Below, in pieces: positions 25,069 through 32,833 of a DNA stretch of 64,000 bases (positions within the stretch are counted from its first letter, which is position 1; each line of letters begins with the position of its first letter). Position numbers and translations under genes: made by a program. A model generated the notes under the pieces. That model did not search any database. It saw only the letters and a program-made list of their open reading frames with translations, and had not been told where the DNA came from. This DNA is from Streptomyces catenulae. Its GTDB lineage: Bacteria > Actinomycetota > Actinomycetes > Streptomycetales > Streptomycetaceae. Location: assembly GCF_000718015.1 (NCBI RefSeq), contig NZ_JODY01000032.1, positions 8,087 to 72,086 of the forward strand, read 5' to 3'.

Positions 25069-25266
25069 TCACGCCGTGGGCTCCCCGGTGAGGTGCCAGC
25101 GGCCGACCTCGCGGTACTCCGAGTCGTACACGGGCGAGCCGTCGCCGGGCGCCATCGCGTAGTGGTGCAGATTGCCGCCCCAGTAGCGCAGGATGCGGCC
25201 CAGCTCGCCCGCCGGGTCCTGCGCGATCTTCCCCTCGTCCACCTCGACCTCGAGTACGAACTTCAT
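25069..25266 (-). CDS. Small conserved Streptomyces protein (unknown function)
   Basis: 65 residues, beginning MKFVLEVEVDEGKIA and including ILRYWGGNLHHY. It is convergent with mutM (25-base gap) and has GGAGGG upstream of its ATG. The alternation of acidic strands and a GRILRYWGGNL helix suggests a small alpha/beta fold. I recognise the type as a widespread hypothetical protein of streptomycetes, but know no function. A longer frame reaching 26151 reads antisense through the next gene and is not used. Confidence 0.8.
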   Translation of the reverse strand: MKFVLEVEVDEGKIAQDPAGELGRILRYWGGNLHHYAMAPGDGSPVYDSEYREVGRWHLTGEPTA

Positions 25267-25473
25267 GCCGTGGCCCTCCCTCGGATCCGGGGCGTCCAGC
25301 CGCCCGGTCTCCAGTCTTCCATTCAAGTGCGAACAGGGATTTCGACGGCGTCCGCGCAGGTCGGCGAGGGAAATGGGCGGGAAAATCTCAACCGGGGACG
25401 AGGCCCTGCCGCGGCGGTCGGACGGCCCGTAGGCTGACCGCGTCGGACGGGTGGGGCGGCGGGGGAGGGCGGT

Positions 25474-26247
25474 ATGGCGGACCGGTTGCGGGCCGGGGAG
25501 CTGGCGCGGGCGGCGGGGCTCTCCGTGCAGCAGCTGCGCAGCTATCTGGAGACCGGGGTGCTGCCGCCGGCGGAGCGCAGCGCGGGCGGCCACCGCCGGT
25601 TCACCACCGTGCACGCCGAGGCGCTGACCACCGCCCGGGCGCTCGCCGCCGGACACGGCTGGGCCACCACCCGCACCGTGATGCGCGCCGTCCACGACGG
25701 TGACGAGGAGACCGCACTGGCCGCGCTCGACGCGAGCCATGCCCGGCTGGACCGGGAGCGGGGGGAGCTGACCGCGGTGCACGACGCCCTCGGCACGGTG
25801 CTCGCCGCCGAGCCGCCCGCGTCCGCGCGGCGCCCGCTGCTGATCGGCGACGCCGCCCGCGCCGTGGGCGTCCGCCCGCCGGTGCTGCGGCTCTGGGAGC
25901 GCCACGGTCTGCTGCACCCGGAGCGCGAACCGGCCACCGGCTACCGCCGCTACCCCGCCGCCGAGGTGCACCTCGCGCATGTCACCGCGCTGCTGCGGCG
26001 CGGCGGCCATCCGCTCGCCGCCATCGCCGCCGTCCTGCGCGAACTGCGGACGACCGGCAGTCCCGACCGCCTCCGCGCGGAGCTGGCCCGCCGCCGCGCG
26101 GCGCTGCACCGGGCGTCCCGCGACCGCCTCGCCGCCGCGGCGGCCCTCCACACGTATCTGCTGCGGCGGGCGGAACGGGATCCGGACGACGGTACGGAAG
26201 GAAGCGGGGGACGGATGGATGACGCGGGCACGGAGCCGCGGGGATGA
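25474..26247 (+). CDS. Regulator with two MerR-type DNA-binding domains
   Basis: 257 residues. Two separate MerR winged helices are visible: residues ~4-70 (GELARAAGLSVQQLRSYLETGVLPP... GGHRRF) and ~122-190 (IGDAARAVGVRPPVLRLWERHGLLHP... GYRRY). Each has the helix-turn-helix plus wing; the linker (~75-115) and C-terminus are helical. One chain carrying both half-site readers is unusual for MerR proteins, which normally dimerise. TAGGCT near 25431 and GGGAGGG before the ATG provide expression signals. The next gene starts in its stop codon (ATGA). Confidence 0.85.
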   Translation: MADRLRAGELARAAGLSVQQLRSYLETGVLPPAERSAGGHRRFTTVHAEALTTARALAAGHGWATTRTVMRAVHDGDEETALAALDASHARLDRERGELTAVHDALGTVLAAEPPASARRPLLIGDAARAVGVRPPVLRLWERHGLLHPEREPATGYRRYPAAEVHLAHVTALLRRGGHPLAAIAAVLRELRTTGSPDRLRAELARRRAALHRASRDRLAAAAALHTYLLRRAERDPDDGTEGSGGRMDDAGTEPRG

Positions 26248-26756
26248 GCGCCGTCATCGCCGCCATGATCACCGCCGTGGTGGGTGTCCTGGGCACACTC
26301 TTCGCCCCGCTGGTCACCCACCACATCACCCGGCGGCAGCGCGCCGAGGAGGCGGAACAGGAAACGGCGCGCTGCTCCCTGGAGGAGCGCCGCGCCGCGT
26401 ACACCGCGCTCAACCGCGCCTCCCGGCAGTTCCACACCCTCCTCAAGGACGCGCTGCACCGCCTGCGCGACGGGGTCTACGGTGCGCACGAACGCGAGCA
26501 GACGGAGGAGGCGCGGCTGGAGTACCGCGACCGTGACGCCGAGGCGCAGATGATCGTCCCCGAGGCGGTGCTGGTCGCCTCGCGCGACGTCAACCGGGTC
26601 CTGACGCGCGCCGACGCCGTCGTCGAACGCCTCGACCGGGGCCGTGCCGACGACGGTGAGAGCGCGGACGGCGCCCTTCTGGACCTGAAGGCGGCGCAGC
26701 CCGCGCTCGGTGTGCTGAGCGCGGTGATGCGGCGCGATCTCGGGGTGGTGGACTGA
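26244..26756 (+). CDS. Membrane-anchored helical protein of unknown function
   Basis: 170 residues. One hydrophobic segment near the N-terminus (VIAAMITAVVGVLGTLFAPLV) is followed by HHITRRQRAEEAEQE, so the protein probably has one membrane anchor and a cytoplasmic helical body rich in Arg, Glu and Ala. No family recognised. It overlaps the double-MerR gene by ATGA and is certainly cotranslated, suggesting a partner or effector of that regulator. Confidence 0.75.
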   Translation: MSAVIAAMITAVVGVLGTLFAPLVTHHITRRQRAEEAEQETARCSLEERRAAYTALNRASRQFHTLLKDALHRLRDGVYGAHEREQTEEARLEYRDRDAEAQMIVPEAVLVASRDVNRVLTRADAVVERLDRGRADDGESADGALLDLKAAQPALGVLSAVMRRDLGVVD

Positions 26757-26780
26757 CGGGGACGGGCCCGGCGGCTGCTG

Positions 26781-27668
26781 TCAGAAGCCGAAGTCCTGCG
26801 TCCACCAGGGGCCGCCCGGTCCGCGGTGGATGCCGACGCCGAGGGTGCGGTACTCGCAGTTGAGGATGTTGGCGCGGTGGCCGGGGCTGTTCATCCACGC
26901 CTCCATGACGGCCTTGGCATCCGCCTGACCGCGGGCGATGTTCTCGCCGCCGAGGTCGGAGATGCCCGCGACCCGGGCGCGGTCCCAGGGGCCCTTGCCG
27001 TCCGGGTCGGTGTGGTCGAAGAAGCCGCGCGCGGCCATGTCGTCGCTGAACGCGGTGGCCAGCGAGGCCAGTTGGGCGTCGGCCTTGACCGGCGAGCACC
27101 CGGCCTTGGCGCGCTCGTCGTTGACCAGCGACAGCACCTGGGCCTCGGCCGACGTCCCGGAGTCCACCGAGCGCTGCGGCCGGGTGGTGGTCTTCGGCGC
27201 CGTGGAGGGCGAGCTGCCGCCGCCGTGCCCGGAACCGGCCTCGGGCGACGCCGGGCGGTGGTGCTTCTTCGGGGACGGCGAGGTGGACGGGGACGCCGCG
27301 GAGGTCGGCCGGTCGGTGCCGGTGACCGTGCCGCGGGTGCTGCCACGGGTGACGCCGCCCGACGCCCGGTCCGTCGGCGTGGCCGATTCGCCACCCTGCG
27401 GAGAGGCGTCCGGCAGGGAGTTGGCCCGCACCGGCTGCCCGGCCTCCTCGCCCATGACGTACCGGTCGCCGCCGCCAGGGAAGAGCCCCGAGGCGACCGC
27501 GACGGTGCCCATCGCCACCGCGGCGGACGCGCCGATCAGCCCCGTGCGCACCGGCACCGCGCGCCGGGCACGGCGGCTCCGTCGGGGGCCCTCGCCGTGA
27601 GGGGCGTCGGTGGGCGGGGTGCCCACCGGTCCGGTGGCAGGGGGAACAGCGCGTCTGTGGCGGCCCAT
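26781..27668 (-). CDS. CAP-domain (SCP/PR-1) secreted or membrane-anchored protein
   Basis: 295 residues from ATG 27668 (MGRHRRAVPPATG), with GGAAGGA about 11 bases upstream; a GTG at 27707 would add 13 residues. A basic front is followed by a membrane segment (VRTGLIGASAAVAMGTVAVASGL near residue 40), then ~100 residues of Ser/Thr/Pro linker, and a CAP domain at ~170-295: VLSLVNDERAKAGC, FFDHTDPDG, GENIARGQADAKAVMEAWM, SPGHRANILN, and WWTQDFGF at the end. The CAP His/Glu residues are present. Role outside the cell is unknown. Confidence 0.9.
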   Translation of the reverse strand: MGRHRRAVPPATGPVGTPPTDAPHGEGPRRSRRARRAVPVRTGLIGASAAVAMGTVAVASGLFPGGGDRYVMGEEAGQPVRANSLPDASPQGGESATPTDRASGGVTRGSTRGTVTGTDRPTSAASPSTSPSPKKHHRPASPEAGSGHGGGSSPSTAPKTTTRPQRSVDSGTSAEAQVLSLVNDERAKAGCSPVKADAQLASLATAFSDDMAARGFFDHTDPDGKGPWDRARVAGISDLGGENIARGQADAKAVMEAWMNSPGHRANILNCEYRTLGVGIHRGPGGPWWTQDFGF

Positions 27669-27790
27669 CCGCTGGCGTCCTTCCGTCCTCAGCATCGAGA
27701 AATTCACCCGAAAGGGTGAGCTGGATTGCCGGGTGACTGTACGCCATGACCTGCCGGACCGCCGATGTGCTCACCGGCCGATCGGCCGGA

Positions 27791-27796
27791 TACCGT
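27791..27796 (+). promoter_or_regulatory. -10 element of an apparently leaderless gene
   Basis: TACCGT ends 7 bases before the ATG at 27804, and no ribosome-binding motif lies between them. Confidence 0.4.
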
Positions 27797-27803
27797 GCAC
27801 GCC

Positions 27804-28085
27804 ATGAACGAAGAAGTCCGCATGACGGCATGGGTGCGCGGCCGGGTACAGGGCGTCGGATTCCGCTGGTTCACCCGCGCCAACGCCCTGCGGATCGGCG
27901 AGCTGGTCGGCTTCGCGCTCAATCTGGACGACGGACGCGTCCAGGTCGTCGCCGAGGGCCCGAAGGACCGCTGCGAGGAATTGCTGGAATGGCTGCGCGC
28001 CGGTGACACGCCCGGGCGCGTAGACGGTGTGACTGAGATATGGGACACCCCGCGCGGGGGTTACGAGGGCTTCGCGACGCGTTGA
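27804..28085 (+). CDS. acyP: Acylphosphatase
   Basis: 93 residues (87 if the second ATG at 27822 is used). Hydrolyses acyl phosphates. [17 protein letters not shown] carries the catalytic Arg of the acylphosphatase signature, and the catalytic Asn lies in [16 protein letters not shown]. Ends near GGYEGFATR as in the family. It precedes smc in Streptomyces as in other actinobacteria, separated here by one small gene. A -10-like hexamer 7 bases before the ATG suggests leaderless transcription. Confidence 0.94.
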   Translation: MNEEVRMTAWVRGRVQGVGFRWFTRANALRIGELVGFALNLDDGRVQVVAEGPKDRCEELLEWLRAGDTPGRVDGVTEIWDTPRGGYEGFATR

Positions 28086-28466
28086 CGGACGGCGGGATAC
28101 CGGCCCGCGGCGGCCTCAGGGATGATCTTCAGAACATGCTCCGGAGTCCGGTCTTCGGGATATTTGGCCTGGTGGTTGCCAACTCGGCCGTCCCGTGCAA
28201 GGCTGCCGCTGTACGGATGATCTCCACGCCCCCGCGGGACCTTTCTGGAGAATCGGCGCCCGGCCCGTGCGGCCGCGCCGTCTCGGGTGCCCGGTGATAC
28301 GGGGCGTGATCGTGTTGACCGTCAAAACATTTGGTGAGACTCTGGAATCCCCGCGCACCTTAGCTGTTTGGCATTGAGAACCCCGCAAATGACAAGCACC
28401 GCGGGTGCGGAATCCCTCACGACCCAACCGCTTCGGTCGGTCACTCATTGTGGAGGACCATCCATC
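28086..28466 (+). promoter_or_regulatory. 381-base gap with promoter-like elements
   Basis: No convincing gene, but base composition is lower in GC than its neighbours. Two promoter-like arrangements are visible: TTGCCA-17-AAGGCT (28176-28204) and TTGACC at 28315-28320 with weak -10 sequences 17-18 bases on. GGAAT at 28344-28348 and GTT at 28366-28368 are 17 bases apart, close to a SigR promoter (usual spacing 18). The region may hold a long leader of the 28467 gene or a small RNA. Confidence 0.4.
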
Positions 28467-28664
28467 ATGGCAAAGGCGCTTCTCGGTTACGTCGGCGGCT
28501 CCGACCCCCGAGTCCTCTCCGAGATGCGACGGCTTCAGCAGCGCGTGCAGGACCTGGAATCCGAACTGATCCGGATGCAGGCCGAAAACGACATGCTGTC
28601 CGCTGCCGCACGTCACGACGGTTCGATGCTCGACGTACCCCAGGCGGAGCCCGCGCTCACCTGA
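28467..28664 (+). CDS. Small conserved Streptomyces protein upstream of smc
   Basis: 65 residues, with GGAGGA upstream of the ATG. MAKALLGYVGG at the front is followed by a short coiled-coil-like helix (EMRRLQQRVQDLESELIRMQAEND) and an acidic end. No function known to me; I recognise a similar product next to smc in other streptomycetes. A perfect UUCG hairpin at 28749-28770 ends its transcript, so it is a separate unit from smc. Confidence 0.82.
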   Translation: MAKALLGYVGGSDPRVLSEMRRLQQRVQDLESELIRMQAENDMLSAAARHDGSMLDVPQAEPALT

Positions 28665-28748
28665 CCCCCGCCTCAAGGGCCGGTACGGCGTATGCCACCT
28701 GCTTGAGGAACTGCCATCAGCATGATCCGCGCCACGCGAGATCTGCAA

Positions 28749-28770
28749 AAGGGACGCTTCGGCGTCCCTT
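28749..28770 (+). terminator. UUCG-loop terminator
   Basis: AAGGGACGC (28749-28757), loop TTCG, GCGTCCCTT (28762-28770): a perfect 9-pair stem with the very stable UUCG tetraloop, 84 bases after the small gene and before smc. Confidence 0.85.
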
Positions 28771-28931
28771 CGTCATGTCCGCCCTCCCCGCCCCGGGGCG
28801 CCGACTCCGTCCGGCGCTTACCGCATGATGTGCCCTGCGCCACACACCGCGAAACCGAAAGAGCACGCGAGGCGGCGGCGCGGGCCCGGCCGGGCCCCGG
28901 GATGTCGTCCGGGGCGCCCGGAATCGGCCGG

Positions 28932-28937
28932 TAAAGT
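28932..28937 (+). promoter_or_regulatory. -10 element at the smc start
   Basis: TAAAGT ends 8 bases before the GTG at 28946, in otherwise very GC-rich DNA, with no Shine-Dalgarno sequence between. smc is therefore probably read from a leaderless mRNA. Confidence 0.45.
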
Positions 28938-28945
28938 CGCACGGC

Positions 28946-31900
28946 GTGCACCTCAAGAGTCTGACCCTGCGAGGCTTCAAGTCCTTCGCCTCCGCCACGA
29001 CGCTCCGCTTCGAACCGGGTATCACCTGCGTCGTCGGACCCAACGGATCCGGCAAGTCCAACGTCGTGGACGCGCTGTCCTGGGTGATGGGTGAGCAGGG
29101 TGCCAAGTCGCTGCGCGGCGGCAAGATGGAGGACGTCATCTTCGCCGGGACGACCGGGCGGCCGCCGCTCGGCCGGGCCGAGGTGTCGCTGACCATCGAC
29201 AACTCCGACGGCGCGCTGCCCATCGAGTACGCCGAGGTCACCCTCACCCGGACGATGTTCCGCAACGGCGGCAGCGAGTACCAGATCAACGGCGACACCT
29301 GCCGACTGCTCGACATACAGGAACTCCTCAGCGACTCCGGCATCGGCCGGGAGATGCACGTCATCGTCGGGCAGGGGCAGCTCGACGGGGTGCTGCACGC
29401 CGACCCGATGGGGCGCCGGGCCTTCATCGAGGAGGCCGCGGGGGTGCTCAAGCACCGCAAGCGCAAGGAGAAGGCGGTCCGCAAGCTGGACGCCATGCAG
29501 GCGAACCTCGCCCGCGTCCAGGACCTCACCGACGAGCTGCGCCGCCAGCTCAAACCGCTCGGTCGGCAGGCGGCGGTCGCCCGGCGCGCCGCCGTCATCC
29601 AGGCCGATCTGCGCGACGCCCGGCTGCGGCTGCTCGCCGACGACCTCGTCACGCTGCGCCGTGCGCTGCACGCCGAGATCGCCGACGAGGCGGCACTCAA
29701 GCAGCGCAAGGAGGCCGCCGAGCAACGGCTGCGGGACGCCCGGCAGCAGGAGGCGGAGCTGGAGGAGCGGCTGCGGACGCTGACGCCGCGGGTGCAGCGG
29801 GCCCAGCAGAACTGGTACGAGCTGTCGCGGTTCGCCGAGCGGGTGCGTGGCACCGTCTCGCTCGCCGAGGCGCGGGTGCGCAGCGCCCGGCAGGCACCGC
29901 CGGACGAGCGGCGCGGCCGCGAGCCGGAGGACATGGAGCGGGAGGCCGCCCGCATCCGGGAGCAGGAGGCGGAGCTGACCGCCGCGGTGGAGGCGGCGAC
30001 CCGGGCGCTGGAGGACACCGTCGAGCACCGTGCCGCGCTGGAGCGGGAGTTGGCCGACGAGGAGCGGCGGCTGCGCGATGTGGCGCGGGCCCTCGCCGAC
30101 CGGCGCGAGGGGCTGGCGCGGCTCAGCGGGCAGGTCAGCGCCGCCCGCGGCCGGGCCGCCTCCGCACAGGCCGAGATCGGGCGGCTCGCCGCCTCCCGCG
30201 ACGGTGCCCGGCAGCGTGCGCGGGAGGCCCAGGAGGAGTACGAGCGGCGCGCGGCGGAGGCCGGTGCGCTGGAGGCGACGCGCGCCGAGGACGCCGAACG
30301 GGACGAGGCCGCCCGGCAGGAACTCGCCGCCGCGGACGCCGCGCTGGAGTCCGTACGGGAGGCGCTGACCGTCGCGGAGCGCAGCCGCGCCGCGACCTCG
30401 GCGCGGCATGACGCGCTCGCCTCCGGGCTGCGGCGCAAGGACGGCAGCGGGGCGCTCCTGGCCGCGGCCGAGGAGCTGACCGGTCTGCTCGGTCCGGCCG
30501 CCGAACTGCTCACCGTCGCACCCGGCCACGAGGTGGCCGTCGCCGCCGCGCTCGGGGTCGCCGCCGACGCGCTGGCGGTCAGCGGTCCGGCGGCCGCCGC
30601 CGACGCGATCCGGCTGCTGCGCAAGCAGGACGCGGGCCGCGCGGCGATGCTGCTGGCCGCGCCCGGGGAGACGGTGTCCGCGGTGGCCGGTCCCGCCGTG
30701 CCCGCGCCCGGGGCGCCCGGCGACGCCGCGGCGCCGTCCGGCGTACGGGTACCGGCGCCCGCGCGGGAGGCCGGTACGGAGCCGGGGACGGCGGGCGCCC
30801 CGCTGCTGCCCGGCCCCCGGGAACACGGGCCGCGGGCCGCGGAACTCGTCGACGGGCCGCCGGAGTTGACCGCGGCCGTACGGCGGCTGCTGCGGGACGT
30901 GGTGGTCGTCGCGACGCTGGAGGACGCCGAGGAGCTGATCGCGGCGCGGCCGGAGTTGACGGCCGTCACCGGTGAGGGTGATGTACTCGGCGGGCACTTC
31001 GCGCACGGCGGGTCGGCCGGGGCGCCGAGTCTGCTGGAGGTGCAGGCCGCCGTGGACGAGGCGGCAGCCGAGCTGGCCGCACTGGACGAGCGCTGCACGG
31101 TGCTCGCCGAGGAGCGGCACGGGGCCGCCGCACGGCGCACCGCGGCCGCCGCGCACGTCGCGGAGGTGGACGCCCGGCGGCGTACCGCGGAGCGCGAGCA
31201 GTCGCAGGTCGCCGGGGACCTCGGGCGCCTCGCCGGGCAGGCGCGGGCCGCCGCGGGGGAGGCCGAACGGGCCGCCGCCGCGACGGCGAAGGCCGAGGAG
31301 GCCCTGGCCCGCGCCACCGAGGAGGCCGAGGAGCTGGCCGAACGGCTGGCGGTCGCCGAGGAGGAACCGGCCGAGGAGGAGCCGGACACCTCGGTACGCG
31401 ACCGGCTGGCCGCCGACGGCGCCAACGCCCGTCAGACCGAGATGGAGGCCCGGCTCCAGACGCGTACCCACGAGGAGCGGGTCAAGGCGCTCGCCGGGCG
31501 GGCCGACGCGCTGGACCGGGGGGCGCGGGCGGAGCGTGAGGCGCGGGCGCGCGCGGAGCGGCGGCGTGCCCGGCTGCGGCACGAGGCGGCGGTCGCCACC
31601 GCGGTCGTCTCGGGTGCCCGGCAGTTGCTGGCGCACGTCGAGGTCTCGCTGGTCCGGGCCGAGGAGGAGCGGGCGGTGGCGCAGCGGGCCACCGCCGGGA
31701 GCGAGGAGGCGCTGGCCGCCGCGCGGGAGCAGGGCCGTGCGCTCGCCTCGGAGCTGGACAAGCTGACCGACTCGGTGCACCGGGGCGAGGTGCTGGGTGC
31801 GGAGAAGCGGCTGCGGATCGAGCAGCTGGAGTCGCGCGCCCTGGAGGAACTGGGCGTGGAACCGGCCGCGCTGGTCGCGGAGTACGGGCCGGAGCAGTCC

Positions 31901-32626
31901 GTGCCGCCGTCGCCGCCCGCGGAGGGCGAGCGGCTGCCGGACGATCCGGAGGATCCGCGGAACCGGCCGGTGGCGTACGTCCGCGCCGAGCAGGAGAAGC
32001 GGCTCAAGGCGGCCGAGCGGGCGTATCAGCAGCTCGGGAAGGTGAACCCGCTGGCCCTGGAGGAGTTCGCCGCACTGGAGGAACGGCACCAGTTCCTGAG
32101 CGAGCAGCTTGAAGACTTGAAGAAGACCCGGGCCGATCTGCTCCAGGTGGTCAAGGACGTCGACAAGCGCGTGGAGCAGGTCTTCACCGAGGCGTTCCAC
32201 GACACGGCGCGGGAGTTCGAGGGCGTCTTCGGGCGGCTCTTCCCGGGTGGCGAGGGGCGGCTGGTGCTCACCGATCCGGACCACATGCTGACCACCGGGG
32301 TGGACGTGGAGGCCCGTCCGCCGGGCAAGAAGGTCAAGCGGCTCTCGCTGCTGTCCGGCGGCGAACGGTCGCTGACCGCGGTGGCGCTGCTGGTCTCGAT
32401 CTTCAAGGCGCGCCCCAGCCCGTTCTACGTGATGGACGAGGTCGAGGCGGCGCTGGACGACACCAACCTGCAGCGGCTGATCGGGATCATGGAGGAGCTG
32501 CAGGAGAGCAGCCAGCTGATCGTGATCACGCACCAGAAGCGCACGATGGAGGTCGCCGACGCGCTCTACGGCGTCTCGATGCAGGGCGACGGCGTCTCGA
32601 AGGTCATCAGCCAGCGGCTGCGCTGA
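28946..32626 (+). CDS. smc: Chromosome segregation protein SMC
   Basis: 1226 residues, slightly longer than usual (~1180). Condensin ATPase that organises and segregates chromosomes. Walker A GPNGSGKSNVVDALSWVMG near residue 32; coiled coil ~170-490; hinge ~500-690; second coil ~690-1030; C-terminal head with signature LSGGERSLTAVALL and Walker B FYVMDEVEAALDDTN. The hinge carries an inserted Ala/Pro/Gly-rich stretch (~580-635) not typical of the family. A -10 hexamer 8 bases before the GTG suggests a leaderless mRNA. ScpA/ScpB are not in this window. Confidence 0.98.
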   Translation: MHLKSLTLRGFKSFASATTLRFEPGITCVVGPNGSGKSNVVDALSWVMGEQGAKSLRGGKMEDVIFAGTTGRPPLGRAEVSLTIDNSDGALPIEYAEVTLTRTMFRNGGSEYQINGDTCRLLDIQELLSDSGIGREMHVIVGQGQLDGVLHADPMGRRAFIEEAAGVLKHRKRKEKAVRKLDAMQANLARVQDLTDELRRQLKPLGRQAAVARRAAVIQADLRDARLRLLADDLVTLRRALHAEIADEAALKQRKEAAEQRLRDARQQEAELEERLRTLTPRVQRAQQNWYELSRFAERVRGTVSLAEARVRSARQAPPDERRGREPEDMEREAARIREQEAELTAAVEAATRALEDTVEHRAALERELADEERRLRDVARALADRREGLARLSGQVSAARGRAASAQAEIGRLAASRDGARQRAREAQEEYERRAAEAGALEATRAEDAERDEAARQELAAADAALESVREALTVAERSRAATSARHDALASGLRRKDGSGALLAAAEELTGLLGPAAELLTVAPGHEVAVAAALGVAADALAVSGPAAAADAIRLLRKQDAGRAAMLLAAPGETVSAVAGPAVPAPGAPGDAAAPSGVRVPAPAREAGTEPGTAGAPLLPGPREHGPRAAELVDGPPELTAAVRRLLRDVVVVATLEDAEELIAARPELTAVTGEGDVLGGHFAHGGSAGAPSLLEVQAAVDEAAAELAALDERCTVLAEERHGAAARRTAAAAHVAEVDARRRTAEREQSQVAGDLGRLAGQARAAAGEAERAAAATAKAEEALARATEEAEELAERLAVAEEEPAEEEPDTSVRDRLAADGANARQTEMEARLQTRTHEERVKALAGRADALDRGARAEREARARAERRRARLRHEAAVATAVVSGARQLLAHVEVSLVRAEEERAVAQRATAGSEEALAAAREQGRALASELDKLTDSVHRGEVLGAEKRLRIEQLESRALEELGVEPAALVAEYGPEQSVPPSPPAEGERLPDDPEDPRNRPVAYVRAEQEKRLKAAERAYQQLGKVNPLALEEFAALEERHQFLSEQLEDLKKTRADLLQVVKDVDKRVEQVFTEAFHDTAREFEGVFGRLFPGGEGRLVLTDPDHMLTTGVDVEARPPGKKVKRLSLLSGGERSLTAVALLVSIFKARPSPFYVMDEVEAALDDTNLQRLIGIMEELQESSQLIVITHQKRTMEVADALYGVSMQGDGVSKVISQRLR

Positions 32627-32698
32627 GTCCGCCAGTTTCGTTCATCACTTGAATCCACATCTCCCAACGGTGCGGGCCCGTCTTTTCATCTCGCCCTA

Positions 32699-32726
32699 TT
32701 GACTTAGAAACTTGAACGAATAGTCT
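32699..32726 (+). promoter_or_regulatory. glcP promoter (TTGACT-16-TAGTCT)
   Basis: TTGACT at 32699-32704 and TAGTCT at 32721-32726 lie 16 bases apart in an AT-rich stretch. An 8-base inverted repeat flanks the region: TTCGTTCA (32637-32644) and TGAACGAA (32713-32720, overlapping the spacer), a possible operator for carbon control. Confidence 0.6.
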
Positions 32727-32833
32727 CTGCAACGTCGCTTTTACCTTCACGTGGTGGCTGCCCTCGACGTATGCGCCACTGGAAGTGCCAGCCCCCTACG
32801 CCCGGCAGCGCAGCCGGGCCACTGGAGTACACG

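Noticed and set aside
28673..32533. Very long open frame antisense to smc (1286 codons)
   Set aside because: High-GC third positions leave long antisense frames open; its sequence is Gly/Arg/Leu-rich without domains, and smc is certain.
32635..32760. Small gene between smc and glcP
   Set aside because: AT-rich promoter DNA; short frames have no codon bias.
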